Origin: Clostridiales bacterium
Lineage (GTDB): Bacteria > Bacillota > Clostridia > TANB77 > CAG-508
DNA: 50,161 nucleotides
Assembly: GCA_004553715.1 (NCBI GenBank)
Contig: SFKP01000007.1
Location: forward strand, 1-50,161
Reading direction: 5' to 3'
Position numbers and translations under genes: made by a program. The notes under the pieces were generated by a model. That model had not been told where the DNA came from, made no database searches, and saw only the letters and a program-made list of their open reading frames with translations. Of the stretch, positions 1-8,637 are shown piece after piece. How positions within the stretch are numbered: position 1 is the stretch's first letter; every line of letters starts with the position of its first letter.

Positions 1-86
1 ATGAAGATTGACTCATACTAATCTATGGGTTGTTTTTTTTATGCTTTTATGATAATATATGAAAAATGAAATAAAGGAGAAATTTT

Positions 87-1692
87 ATGGAAAATAAAAA
101 AATTTCAATAAGATTTACTATGATGGCAGTATTATTAATAACAATACTATGTATAGCTTTAACTCCAAGAACTCTGCAAAATGATACATATTATACTATA
201 AAAATAGGAGAATATATTGTAGAAAATGGAATAACAATGAAAGACCCATTCTCATGGCATGAAGATTTAGACTATACATATCCGCATTGGGCGTATGATG
301 TTTGTACGTATTTAGTTTACAAAATAGGAGGGTTTGAACGGCATATATGTTGCAACAGCAATTTTGACAGTTGTTTTAGGACTAACTGTATATTTTACAA
401 ATGTGAAATTAGCTAAAAACAAAATAATATCTTTTATATTAACAATATCTACTATGATTTTAATGGAAAGCTATATAGCTGCAAGGGCACAACTTGTAAC
501 TTTTATACTTTTTGTTTTAACAATATATTTTATAGAATCTTTTTTAGAAACTGGAAAAAAACGATATGCCATAGGACTAATCATTATTCCAATCTTGATT
601 GCAAATATACATTTAGCAGTATTCCCATTTTATTTCATACTATATATGCCATATATAGTTGAGTATTTAATATATCTTTTGACTAATATGAAAGTAATTA
701 AATATAAACGCAAAATTAAAAAATTAAATCAAAATGTAATTAAAGATGAAAATATTGAAAATGAAATAGCTAACTTGGAAGAAAATTTAGCTAAGGAAAA
801 AGCAAAAAAAGAGGTTAAAAGTTTTAGCAAGTTAATTGTAAAACCAAGTAAATATGTTGTACCGTTAATTATCATTATGATTATTTGCATATTTACAGGG
901 CTATTAACTCCTCTAAAAGATACACCATATACATATCTAATCAAAACAATGCAAGGAAATACTACTCATAACATATCTGAGCACCTACCACTCGTATTGA
1001 TACAGCATATAGGACTATTGGTGCTAATAGAAGTCTATTTAGTTTTTTTAATCTTTACAGATACTAAAATAAGACTATCAAATTTATTTCTAATTGCAGG
1101 TTTATTATTACTTGCACTAATGACTAGAAGACAAGAATCAATGTTTGTTTTATTAGGAGTATTTGTATTAAATAGGCTAATTACATCTTTTATATTGAAA
1201 TACGACGATAAAGGAATAAAAGAACTTGAGAGAGTGTGTACGAAACCAATAATAATGGTAATTCTAACTATTATTATTGCAGTTATATCTGCGATACTAT
1301 ATAAAAACAAAATGAATGATGAATATGTATTAGAAAAAGATTATCCTGTACAAGCATCTATTTGGATTAATGAAAATTTAGATGTAAGCACGATGAAATT
1401 ATTTAATGAATATAACTATGGAAGTTATTTATTGTTTAATGATATACCGGTTTTTATAGACTCAAGAGCAGATTTATATGCACCAGAATTTAACGGTAAA
1501 AAAGATATTTTTACAGATTTTATAAATCTAAATAGTCTAAACTGCAACATACAAGAAAAATTAGATGAATATGGATTTACACATATAATATTAAAAGAAG
1601 ATGCAAAGCTAAATATATATTTCAAACTAAAGACAGATACATATAAGAATATATATAGTGATGAGAACTTCGTTATATATGAAAAAATATAG
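87..1692 (+). CDS. Polytopic membrane protein, GT-C glycosyltransferase-like; contains +1 shift at CGG
   Basis: The joined product is about 534 residues. It opens with a transmembrane segment, followed by an extracytoplasmic stretch with DTYYTIKIGEYIVENG and DPFSWH, which resembles the first loop of GT-C type membrane glycosyltransferases. About ten hydrophobic segments follow, with a charged cytoplasmic loop near residues 200-250. The soluble C-terminal part carries YNYGSYLLF and VFIDSRADLY, seen in large uncharacterised membrane proteins. Frame 1 starts at ATG 87 behind a GGAG site and reaches CGG at codon 85 (339-341); read on, it stops at 416. Skipping C339 gives GGFE-GIYVATAIL and runs open to 1692. 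It lies 13 bases upstream of lspA. The role is unknown; an envelope glycan function is inference from fold-like features only. Confidence 0.7.
339..341 (+). other. CGG +1 frameshift site 1 (membrane protein)
   Basis: Zero-frame codons are TTT GAA CGG CAT. Skipping the C gives GAA GGC ATA TAT (E-G-I-Y) and restores the reading frame. The unshifted frame ends about 25 codons later. Confidence 0.8.
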
Positions 1693-1705
1693 AGTAGGGT
1701 AAAAA

Positions 1706-2138
1706 ATGAAGAAAACTCTTTTAATAATACTATTAATGATAATATTAATCTTTTTAGATCAGCTTTTAAAACAAGAAATTATAAATATAAAAAAAGATAT
1801 TACAATAAATAGATTTTTAAAGATAAATTACGTCCAAAATTCGGGACGGAGCATTTAGTATAGGTAAAGGACATGTAAATAAATTTATATTTATAAATAT
1901 TATTACTTTAATATTTATAGTAATATTATCTAAGATAATTTTTGATGATTTTACTATTGGAACATGCTTAATTCTAGCAGGAGGAATAGGAAACGTTATA
2001 GATAGAATTTTTAGAGGATTTGTCGTAGATTATATAGATATAACTGGGATAATAAACTTCCCAATATTTAATTTAGCAGACATATTAATTGTATTAGGAA
2101 TAGCTATATTTGGAATACAGCTATTAAAGAAGGAATAA
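1706..2138 (+). CDS. lspA: Lipoprotein signal peptidase (signal peptidase II); +1 shift at CGG
   Basis: LspA cleaves the signal peptide of diacylglyceryl-modified prolipoproteins in the membrane. The reconstructed product is about 143 residues, near the family norm. Visible motifs are FLDQLLK in the first helix, NYVQNSGGAFSIG, GGIGNVIDR, FVVDYID and FNLADILIVLG; the last two carry the two catalytic aspartates. Frame 1 starts at ATG 1706 and meets CGG at codon 48 (1847-1849); unshifted it stops three codons later (AGC ATT TAG). Skipping C1847 gives NSG-GAFSIG and runs to TAA 2136-2138. Both catalytic residues lie after the shift, so no active enzyme forms without it. The next gene, an rluD homologue, starts 3 bases later, the usual lspA-rluD pairing in Firmicutes. 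Confidence 0.9.
1847..1849 (+). other. CGG +1 frameshift site 2 (lspA)
   Basis: Zero-frame codons are TCG GGA CGG AGC ATT TAG. Skipping C gives GGA GGA GCA TTT (G-G-A-F), inside the conserved NxGxAF motif of LspA. Confidence 0.9.
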
Positions 2139-2141
2139 TTT

Positions 2142-3057
2142 ATGGAAACATATAAAATAGAAAATGAAGAAGGAAGATTAGACAAAGTAGTAAGCACAAT
2201 TCAAAAAAATATATCAAGAATGACAATTCAAAAAATGATAGAAAATGGAGATATATTAGTAAATGATGATATTAAAAAAACATCATATAAAGTAAATTCT
2301 GGAGATATAATAACAATAAAAGATATTCAGCCAGAAGAAACGGATTTAAAGCCCGAAGGAAATATTCCATTAGATATTATCTATGAAGATAATGATATAA
2401 TTATAATAAATAAAGAAAAAGGAATAGTAGTTCATCCAGGAAATGGAAATAGGAGTGGAACTTTAGCAAATGGAATAATGGCTAGATGTAAAGATTCACT
2501 TTCAGGTGTACGGTGGGAAGTTAAGACCTGGTATAGTACATAGAATTGACAAAGATACTTCTGGACTAATAATAGTTGCCAAAAATGATTTAGCACATAT
2601 AAATATAAGCAAACAAATTCAAGCAAGAACAGTAGAAAAAACATATATTGCGTTAGTAAGGGGAGAAATAAAAGAATCTGCAGGTACAATAAATATGCCA
2701 ATAGGAAGAAGTACAGTAGATAGAACTAAAATGGCAGTAAAAAAGGATGGAAAAGAAGCTATAACTCATTTTAAAGTATTAGAAAGATATCAAGGTTATA
2801 CACTATTAGAGGTAAAAATAGAAACAGGAAGAACCCACCAGATAAGAGTACATCTTGCACAAATTGGATTTCCGATAGTAGGAGATATAGTATACTCAAA
2901 TGGAAAAAATCCATTTAATGTAGTAGGGCAAATGCTACATGCGAAAAGCATAGAATTTAAGCATCCAACCACAGGTAAAACTGTAAAATTTGAAGCGGAT
3001 TTGCCAGAATATTTCCAAGAGGTTTTGACCAAATTAGAAAAAAATAGACAAATGTAA
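2142..3057 (+). CDS. rluD: 23S rRNA pseudouridine synthase, RluD/RluC family; +1 shift at CGG
   Basis: This enzyme isomerises uridines in 23S rRNA. An S4 RNA-binding domain occupies about residues 1-75 (RLDKVVSTI, SRMTIQKMIENGDILVN). The catalytic domain begins near residue 85 (IIYEDNDIIIINKEKGIVVHPG). HRIDKDTSG carries the catalytic Asp at about residue 136, and TGRTHQIRVHL follows near 225. The upstream frame reaches CGG at codon 124 (2511-2513) and then stops at 2543. Skipping C2511 gives LSGV-GGKLRPGIVHRID, matching the family motif in which the residue after SG[IV] is Gly. The product is about 304 residues, normal length. A separate start at 2506 would lack part of the domain and has no good ribosome site, so one shifted product is preferred. 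Stop at 3057. Confidence 0.9.
2511..2513 (+). other. CGG +1 frameshift site 3 (rluD)
   Basis: Zero-frame codons are GGT GTA CGG TGG GAA. Skipping C gives GTA GGT GGG AAG (V-G-G-K), restoring a strongly conserved motif 12 residues before the catalytic Asp. Confidence 0.92.
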
Positions 3058-3108
3058 AAAAATATGCTACAATAATTTTATTGAAAACGAAATATAGGAG
3101 GAATAGAA

Positions 3109-4044
3109 ATGGTAGAAGATAGTAATATAAAAACAAAAATATCTCCATTTGCTGTAAAACCAGGAGAAATAAAAGTTTTTGATGGTAAAGATGGATTTGT
3201 TACAATGGATAACATACTAAAAAGAATTAATGAAGGCCATATTACTGATATTCATTTTAAAATAATAGAAATTGTAAATGAGTTTGAGTTTATAACTTCA
3301 AGACAACTTTTTCAAATATTGCAATATAGAAAAGCAGATATTCCTTCACAAGATAAATTAAATGCAAAATTAGAGCAATTAATTAAATTAAAAATACTAA
3401 CAAGATATTTCTTTCAATCAGAAGATGGAAAAGGAATATATAGAGTGTATGCATTAGAAAAAATGGGTAAATATTTATTAAATTCACGCGAAATTGAGTG
3501 TAAATGGCAAGCAACAGATAATACAAAACCAGTTCATATGATAAAAAAAAGATTAGCTGGAAACCAAGTAATAGTAGCATACCTAAATAAAGTAAAAGCT
3601 TTTGACAGCTATGTGGTAAAGCCAACTCTTAATGCTAAACAAAGTAAAAAGATGTTTAAACCACAAGCAGGAATAAAATTAAGCAAGGGCGATAAATCTA
3701 TTGATTTAATTTATGATGTTGTAAGAAGAGAAGATGGATGGGAAGAAAGATTTTTAGAAAGAATGAAATTATTTGAAGATTTTTATCATAATTTTGTTAC
3801 ATTAGATTCAGGATATAAACAAAGACCACAATTAGTTTTTGATTGCGAAGACGATAAACATATGGTAGAAGTATTTAAAATACTTGTAACTAACCAAATA
3901 GTATTAGATGGAATACATTATTTGTTTACAACAGATTTAAAGCAAAACGAAGAAACATTAAGTAAAACATTAGTACAATTTAAATTAGATGAAGAAACAA
4001 ATAAATACAAGATTGAGACAGTAGAATTAAAAATATTAGAATAA
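3109..4044 (+). CDS. Winged-helix protein, replication-relaxation-like
   Basis: A 311-residue soluble protein behind an AGGAGG site. Residues 45-130 look like a winged helix (IIEIVNEFEFITSRQLFQIL, then LEQLIKLKILTRYFF and a beta wing). The C-terminal half (VVKPTLN, SIDLIYDVVRREDGWEERF) resembles the nuclease-like half of replication-relaxation or DUF5697-type proteins. Such proteins are often coded near VirD4/TraG-type ATPases on mobile elements; here a lone relative of that ATPase lies at 39532-41880. Function unknown; fold assignment is moderate. A terminator shared with rpsI follows at once. Confidence 0.55.
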   Translation: MVEDSNIKTKISPFAVKPGEIKVFDGKDGFVTMDNILKRINEGHITDIHFKIIEIVNEFEFITSRQLFQILQYRKADIPSQDKLNAKLEQLIKLKILTRYFFQSEDGKGIYRVYALEKMGKYLLNSREIECKWQATDNTKPVHMIKKRLAGNQVIVAYLNKVKAFDSYVVKPTLNAKQSKKMFKPQAGIKLSKGDKSIDLIYDVVRREDGWEERFLERMKLFEDFYHNFVTLDSGYKQRPQLVFDCEDDKHMVEVFKILVTNQIVLDGIHYLFTTDLKQNEETLSKTLVQFKLDEETNKYKIETVELKILE

Positions 4045-4050
4045 GCATTA

Positions 4051-4086
4051 AAAAAAACTCGGAAATTTTTATTTCCGAGTTTTTTT
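4051..4086. terminator. Bidirectional intrinsic terminator
   Basis: Stem ACTCGGAAAT / ATTTCCGAGT with a short T loop, flanked by A7 on the left and T7 on the right. It can end the winged-helix gene on the plus strand and rplM-rpsI on the minus strand. Confidence 0.85.
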
Positions 4087-4089
4087 GTA

Positions 4090-4494
4090 TTATCTCTTGC
4101 TAAATTGTGGTGCTTTTCTTGCTTTTTTAAGTCCGTATTTTTTACGTTCTTTCATTCTTGCATCTCTTGTTAAAAAGCCATTTGATTTTAATATTGGTCT
4201 GTATTCACTATTTGCTTCTAATAAAGCTCTTGAAATACCATGTCTTATAGCACCTGCTTGACCACTTATTCCACCACCTGTAACTTTAACGATTACATCG
4301 TATTTATCAAGTGTATTTGTAGCAACTAAAGGTTGTTTTACTATAACTTTAAGTGTTTCAACACCAAAATATTCATTAAGATCTGTGTTATTTATAGTAA
4401 TTTTTCCATTACCATTTACAAGTCTTACTCTAGCTATTGAATTTTTTCTTCTACCTGTTCCATTAAATGAAGTTTTTTCTATGTTTTTTGCCAT
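4090..4494 (-). CDS. rpsI: 30S ribosomal protein S9
   Basis: S9 binds the 3' major domain of 16S rRNA, and its tail reaches the P-site tRNA. The 134-residue product has the family signatures GTGRRKNSIARVRL near the N-terminus, GGGISGQAGAIRHGISRAL in the middle and the basic end KKARKAPQFSKR. Length is normal. Start ATG 4494 follows the rplM stop directly, so the two genes are translationally close, the universal rplM-rpsI order. Confidence 0.98.
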   Translation of the reverse strand: MAKNIEKTSFNGTGRRKNSIARVRLVNGNGKITINNTDLNEYFGVETLKVIVKQPLVATNTLDKYDVIVKVTGGGISGQAGAIRHGISRALLEANSEYRPILKSNGFLTRDARMKERKKYGLKKARKAPQFSKR

Positions 4495-4495
4495 A

Positions 4496-4933
4496 TTATT
4501 TTACCTCCCACATAATAGGTTTTTGAGCTTGATTTTCATGTTCAGCTCCAGAATATATTCTTACTTTATTAATCATTTGTCTTCCTAATCTATTCTTTGG
4601 AAGCATTCCTTTAATAGCAAGCATCATAACTTTTGTTGGATCTTTTTCAAGCATATTTCTTGCTGAAGTTTCCTTCATATTTCCAATATATCCTGTATGA
4701 TGTCTGTAAATTTTTTGATCTAATTTTTTACCTGTTAAGACAACATCTTTACAATTTAGAATAATAACATGATCACCTGTATCTACATTTGGCGTATATG
4801 TAGGTTTATGTTTTCCTTTTAATAGTTTGGCAGCTTCTGTAGCTACTCTACCAAGTGGTTTACCACTTGCATCAATTATATACCAATTTCTTTTTATATC
4901 ATTAGGTTTTGCTGTGTATGTAACATTGTTCAT
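4496..4933 (-). CDS. rplM: 50S ribosomal protein L13
   Basis: L13 is an early assembly protein of the large subunit. The 145-residue product shows WYIIDASGKPLGRVATEAA, then GDHVIILNCKDVVLTGKK and GMLPKNRLGRQM, all family hallmarks. A GGAGG site lies just upstream of ATG 4933. It is the first gene of a two-gene operon with rpsI and is read from a promoter at 5036-5064 through an approximately 95-base leader. Confidence 0.98.
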   Translation of the reverse strand: MNNVTYTAKPNDIKRNWYIIDASGKPLGRVATEAAKLLKGKHKPTYTPNVDTGDHVIILNCKDVVLTGKKLDQKIYRHHTGYIGNMKETSARNMLEKDPTKVMMLAIKGMLPKNRLGRQMINKVRIYSGAEHENQAQKPIMWEVK

Positions 4934-5035
4934 AATTAAATTTCCTCCATTTTAATATTTTAAATTATATATTTTAAATATTATTTGATAATACCGGGCT
5001 AAGGACAAATCAATAATATTTTTAACCACTGAACT
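4934..5035 (-). promoter_or_regulatory. rplM leader, possible autoregulatory RNA
   Basis: About 95 bases of 5' UTR separate the predicted transcription start (near 5029) from the rplM ribosome site. Most of it is A/T, but the segment around 4991-5008 (minus strand GTCCTTAGCCCGG) stands out as GC-rich and could pair. Firmicutes rplM operons often carry an L13 leader; assignment to that RNA family is inference. Confidence 0.4.
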
Positions 5036-5064
5036 ATTTTAATACAAATTTTACAAAAAGTCAA
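5036..5064 (-). promoter_or_regulatory. Sigma-A promoter of rplM-rpsI
   Basis: On the minus strand TTGACT (5064-5059) and TAAAAT (5041-5036) are separated by 17 bases, a near-consensus vegetative promoter. Confidence 0.8.
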
Positions 5065-5072
5065 TAAAAGTC

Positions 5073-5101
5073 TTGACTTTTTTAATAAAAAGTAGTAAAC
5101 T
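5073..5101 (+). promoter_or_regulatory. Sigma-A promoter of infC-rpmI-rplT
   Basis: TTGACT (5073-5078) and TAAACT (5096-5101) are 17 bases apart. Its -35 box lies only 8 bases from the -35 box of the divergent rplM promoter, so the two promoters stand back to back. Confidence 0.8.
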
Positions 5102-5107
5102 ATTAAA

Positions 5108-5241
5108 GTATTTAAAGAAGAAGTAATAAATTCTCACCTTTACTTATGGGAAAAGGTTATAATAATTGTAAAGATAATTATTAATATAGAGTTTGCTTGT
5201 TCTTTAGATGAACAAGTATTTTTTTTAAGGAGGCGAGCTAC
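5108..5241 (+). promoter_or_regulatory. infC operon leader with transcription attenuator
   Basis: An approximately 134-base leader precedes infC. It holds an upstream pairing segment (CACCTTTAC with partners to about 5160) and an intrinsic terminator-like hairpin CTTGTTC/GAACAAG (5196-5216) followed by nine Ts, just before AAGGAGG at 5227-5233. This is the layout of the L20-controlled infC leader in Firmicutes; repression by L20 is inferred from that precedent. Confidence 0.65.
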
Positions 5242-5751
5242 ATAAAACAAGATTTACTAATAAATGATCAAATAAGATTTAGAGAAGTTCAAGTAATTGA
5301 TGAAAATGGAGAAAAACTAGGAAGGATGAATATTAATCAAGCGCTAGACTTAGCAACAGAAAAAAACTTAGATTTAGTATTAGTATCACCAAATAGCGAT
5401 AATCCAGTGTGTAAAATTATGAATTACGGAAAACATAAGTTTGAACAAGCCAAAAGAGAAAAAGAATCTAAAAAGAAACAAAAAACAGTAGAACTTAAAG
5501 AAATAAGAGTTACCCCTAATATTGAAGAACATGACTTTAATTTCAAAGCAAAAAATGCAAAAAAATTCTTAAGTGATGGAAATAAAGTTAAAATTACAGT
5601 TAGATTTAGAGGTAGAGAGTTAAATTACGTTAAATTAGGTGAAGAAGTGTTAAACCAGTTTGTAGAAGCTCTAAATGAGGTTTCAACTCTTGAAAAGAGA
5701 CCTTTATTAGAAGGTAAGAATATGTTTATCATTCTTGCACCAAATAAATAG
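5242..5751 (+). CDS. infC: Translation initiation factor IF-3, AUA start
   Basis: IF-3 keeps ribosomal subunits apart and checks start codons. The first ATG in frame (5326) would remove the conserved N-terminal segment IKQDLLINDQIRFREVQVID, which is open from 5242. An AAGGAGG site ends at 5233, 8 bases before ATA 5242, and no ATG, GTG or TTG lies in frame at a suitable distance. I therefore place the start at AUA, giving 169 residues, the normal length. Non-canonical infC starts are a known means of autoregulation, because IF-3 rejects them. The C-terminal domain has KEIRVTPNIEEHDFNFKAK and VKITVRFRGRE. Followed 20 bases on by rpmI. Confidence 0.92.
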   Translation: MKQDLLINDQIRFREVQVIDENGEKLGRMNINQALDLATEKNLDLVLVSPNSDNPVCKIMNYGKHKFEQAKREKESKKKQKTVELKEIRVTPNIEEHDFNFKAKNAKKFLSDGNKVKITVRFRGRELNYVKLGEEVLNQFVEALNEVSTLEKRPLLEGKNMFIILAPNK

Positions 5752-5771
5752 ATTATAAGGAGGAATTTAAA

Positions 5772-5975
5772 ATGCCAAAATTAAAAACAAACAAAGCAGC
5801 AGCAAAAAGATATTCATATACAGCAACAGGTAAGGTAAAAAGAACAAAATCAAATAGAAGACATCTTTTAGCAAACAAAACAACAAGACAAAAAAAATCA
5901 GGAAGAATTCAAAATGCTTATGCAGATAAGACTTGTGAATCAGGAATTAAAAAATTATTACCATATGGAAACTAA
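5772..5975 (+). CDS. rpmI: 50S ribosomal protein L35
   Basis: 67 residues beginning MPKLKTNKAAAKR and rich in Lys/Arg (GKVKRTKSNRRHLL), the standard L35 pattern and length. AAGGAGG precedes the start. Second gene of infC-rpmI-rplT. Confidence 0.97.
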   Translation: MPKLKTNKAAAKRYSYTATGKVKRTKSNRRHLLANKTTRQKKSGRIQNAYADKTCESGIKKLLPYGN

Positions 5976-5999
5976 AAAATAAAGAAAGGGTGAAATAAA

Positions 6000-6356
6000 A
6001 TGGCAAGAGTAAAAACAGCTAGAATAACAAAGAAAAAACATAAGAAAGTATTAAAACAAGCAAAAGGATATTTTGGAGCAAAAAGTTATAGATTTAGAAA
6101 CGCTAATCAAGCAGTACTAAAATCTTTATCTTATGCATTTGTAGGAAGAAAAGATAAGAAAAGCGATTATAGAAAATTATGGATTGCAAGAATAAATGCA
6201 GCAGCAAGACAAAATGGTTTAACATACAGCAAAATGATAAATGGATTGAAAAAATCAAATATTAGTATAAACAGAAAAATGCTTGCAGAGTTAGCTGTAA
6301 ATGATAGCAAAGCATTTGCAGAACTTGCAGAAACAGCAAAAAAAGCAATAGCTTAA
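6000..6356 (+). CDS. rplT: 50S ribosomal protein L20
   Basis: 118 residues with MARVKTARITKKKHKKVLK, AKGYFGAKSYRFRNANQAV and RKLWIARINAAAR, the L20 signatures. L20 is essential for 50S assembly and in Bacillus represses its own operon by binding the infC leader; a comparable leader is present at 5108-5241. A terminator follows. Confidence 0.98.
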   Translation: MARVKTARITKKKHKKVLKQAKGYFGAKSYRFRNANQAVLKSLSYAFVGRKDKKSDYRKLWIARINAAARQNGLTYSKMINGLKKSNISINRKMLAELAVNDSKAFAELAETAKKAIA

Positions 6357-6366
6357 ATTGAAGTAT

Positions 6367-6408
6367 AAAAAAGAAAAGTGAAATGTAAATTTCACTTTTC
6401 TTTTTTTG
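6367..6408. terminator. Terminator between rplT and the L,D-transpeptidase gene
   Basis: Stem GAAAAGTGAAAT / ATTTCACTTTTC with a 3-base loop, then a T run; flanking As allow use from both sides. Confidence 0.8.
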
Positions 6409-6416
6409 TTTTGCTT

Positions 6417-7415
6417 TTAATGAACATATACAGGTGTTCCTAATCCAGTATTTTGGAATATTATAGGCATTTTATTAGGTGGAATATTTACACAACCTTT
6501 ACTTCCAGAATATTTAGTTCCTGCTGTTCCTGGTTGTTTATATCTAGTACCACCAAAATATTTAAATACATTTCCATCACTACTTACTCTCCAACTAGCA
6601 TCATGTAAACCTTGAGCTTTAGCATTGTTAAATCTCATCCAATAATCTACATGTACATTAGATGGTTGTAAATATCTATCTTGATCAATAAACATTATTG
6701 AATAGTAACCTTTCTGAGTATCGTAAGAGCCTGGTTTACCTGTTGTAATAGGTGTATCTAAAATTAATAATCTTTCCTTATATAATCTTAATGTTTGAGA
6801 TGTTATATCTACTTCAACAAATGTATCTTTTGTATATTGCGCTGAAACATATCCTACAATATTATTATATGATATTTTGTACCATTTTACACCATTTGTA
6901 TAAGCTGTTTCTATATAACTTAGAATGGTTCCCCTAGGAACTTTTGCTAAAGAAAGAGAAGAAGTAGTAGGATTTGTTCTGATATTTAAATAACTTCCAG
7001 ATACTATAATTTTTTGATATTTATAAGCGGCATTTAAATACAATCTAGTATTTGGACCAACAAGCCCATCAACTTCTAGTCCATATGCTCTTTGAAATTC
7101 TTTTACAGCGTTTCTTAATTGAACTGTCATTTTACCATCTGTATCGAAAGTATAGCCCATAATTGAATTTAATTCTTTCTGTAAATATCTAACTTGAGTT
7201 TGTTCATAAGTATTGCAAATATTTTTGCTTATAAAAGCAACATATGGTGAATATGGTGATAATGCAGGAGTGCTTCCTCCTTTTGTTAATTCTGTAATAT
7301 CTTTTTCAATAGAATTTTCAGTATCCGCAAATACTGGTTTCGAAAAGAAAATAGTAATAATTAATAATAAAAATATTGTTAATAAAATTATATGTTTTTT
7401 TACATTTTTTTTCAT
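6417..7415 (-). CDS. Secreted L,D-transpeptidase with PG-binding and SH3 domains
   Basis: This enzyme makes 3-3 crosslinks in peptidoglycan or attaches proteins to it outside the membrane. Start ATG 7415 has a GGAGG site, while the longer frame from 7463 has none. The 332-residue product shows a signal peptide (KKHIILLTIFLLLIITIFF, cleaved near VFADTEN), a peptidoglycan-binding domain at about 55-125 (QVRYLQKELN, VDGLVGPNTRLYL), an SH3b domain at about 135-200 (GSYLNIRTNPTTSS, WYKISYNNIVGYVSA) and a YkuD domain to the end with GLHDASW and the catalytic SKGCVN (Cys near 308). Single gene converging on rplT. Confidence 0.92.
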   Translation of the reverse strand: MKKNVKKHIILLTIFLLLIITIFFSKPVFADTENSIEKDITELTKGGSTPALSPYSPYVAFISKNICNTYEQTQVRYLQKELNSIMGYTFDTDGKMTVQLRNAVKEFQRAYGLEVDGLVGPNTRLYLNAAYKYQKIIVSGSYLNIRTNPTTSSLSLAKVPRGTILSYIETAYTNGVKWYKISYNNIVGYVSAQYTKDTFVEVDITSQTLRLYKERLLILDTPITTGKPGSYDTQKGYYSIMFIDQDRYLQPSNVHVDYWMRFNNAKAQGLHDASWRVSSDGNVFKYFGGTRYKQPGTAGTKYSGSKGCVNIPPNKMPIIFQNTGLGTPVYVH

Positions 7416-7553
7416 AGAATTACCTCCAATATTAATATTAACATAAAATGGAAAAACTGTCAATAAATTCTTCCGCTTTTGCCATCCATAACGTTATTTA
7501 TTAATGGATTTGCTAAATATATTATGTAACGATTTTTAAAATAAAATCATTAA

Positions 7554-8528
7554 TTAGCAGATTTCTAAACCTAAAAATTTAATCTGATTAGATATAAATT
7601 CTGAATTGTTATAACAAATTGTATTGTCAGCAAGTTCGGTAGAAAGATATTTTTTATTATCATCTGAAAACACAGTTACGCAAGGCTTTTTAAGCTTTTC
7701 ATTAAGCAATATTGCCCCGATAGCATAGGCACCACTAGAAATACCTACACCTAGACCTAATTCTTTACTAAGCTTACGGCTCATATTTATTGCATCATCA
7801 TCCTCAACACCAATTACGCCATCAATCAATGATGTATCTACAATATTTGGGATAAAATCGTCAGCAATTCCAGATATTTTACTATGACCAGTCAACTCTC
7901 CACCTGAAAAGATTGGCATATTGTTTGGTTCTATGCAATATGTAATTTTAGAATTATCATAATCTTTTATTTTCTTTGCAATTCCTGTAAAAGTACCACC
8001 AGAGCCTATTCCTGCAACGAATCCACCTATTAATGAACCTAATTTATCTACAATTTCTGTTCCTGTTCCGTAGTAGTGTGCATTAACATTATCAAAATTT
8101 TGAAATTGTGAAGTTTCAAAAGCATTATGTTGTCTTGCGAAATTTTCGCAATTTGCAATTGCAATATTAAAAGCATCGTGTTCATCATTATTTAAATGCA
8201 AGGTAGCACCATATAATTTTAAAAGTTCTTTTCTCTCTTCTGTAACAAAGCTAGGCATAAAGATATGAACTTCGCGCTTAAGCATAGCACCGATAGCGGC
8301 AACACTTATTCCAAAATTACCGCTACTTGCTTCTGCGATAGGTTGATTTGGTTTTAATGCACCATTTTCAATAGCTTTTTTTAATATAAAATAAGCAGCA
8401 CGATCTTTAATGCTTCCTGTAAGGTTATAATATTCTAATTTACTATAAAAATAGTTAATTTTATTCTTATACATATATTTTATTTTTACAACAGGTGTAT
8501 TGCCGATTGGCAACAATAAATTTTCCAT
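7554..8528 (-). CDS. Cysteine synthase-like PLP enzyme
   Basis: A 324-residue fold-type II PLP enzyme of the O-acetylserine sulfhydrylase / cystathionine beta-synthase family. GNTPVVKI opens it; TGSIKDRAA carries the Schiff-base lysine; EASSGNFGISVA is the substrate/phosphate loop, and GIGSGGTFTGIAKKIK binds PLP phosphate. Ends LGLEIC. The family motif is usually TSGNTG; here it is SSGNFG, so the substrate may not be O-acetylserine. Candidates include cysteine synthase or 2,3-diaminopropionate-synthase-like activity; no neighbour decides. It diverges from the Sel1 gene at 8638. Confidence 0.8.
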   Translation of the reverse strand: MENLLLPIGNTPVVKIKYMYKNKINYFYSKLEYYNLTGSIKDRAAYFILKKAIENGALKPNQPIAEASSGNFGISVAAIGAMLKREVHIFMPSFVTEERKELLKLYGATLHLNNDEHDAFNIAIANCENFARQHNAFETSQFQNFDNVNAHYYGTGTEIVDKLGSLIGGFVAGIGSGGTFTGIAKKIKDYDNSKITYCIEPNNMPIFSGGELTGHSKISGIADDFIPNIVDTSLIDGVIGVEDDDAINMSRKLSKELGLGVGISSGAYAIGAILLNEKLKKPCVTVFSDDNKKYLSTELADNTICYNNSEFISNQIKFLGLEIC

Positions 8529-8602
8529 TTGCTCAAATCCTTTCTATAGTAATATATGTCAAAATATATACAAAAGAAAGCAATAAAAATCCACACACAT
8601 AG

Positions 8603-8631
8603 TTTACAATCCACAAAAAATATGCTAAAAT
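8603..8631 (+). promoter_or_regulatory. Promoter giving a probably leaderless mRNA
   Basis: TTTACA (8603-8608), 17 bases, TAAAAT (8626-8631). The expected transcription start, about 7 bases on, falls on the ATG at 8638, and there is no Shine-Dalgarno sequence. Confidence 0.6.
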
Positions 8632-8637
8632 GTTTGC

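Noticed and set aside
87..3057. Calling the membrane protein, lspA and rluD genes pseudogenes
   Set aside because: Three neighbouring genes with otherwise intact domains and the same single lesion, including housekeeping functions, do not look like decay.
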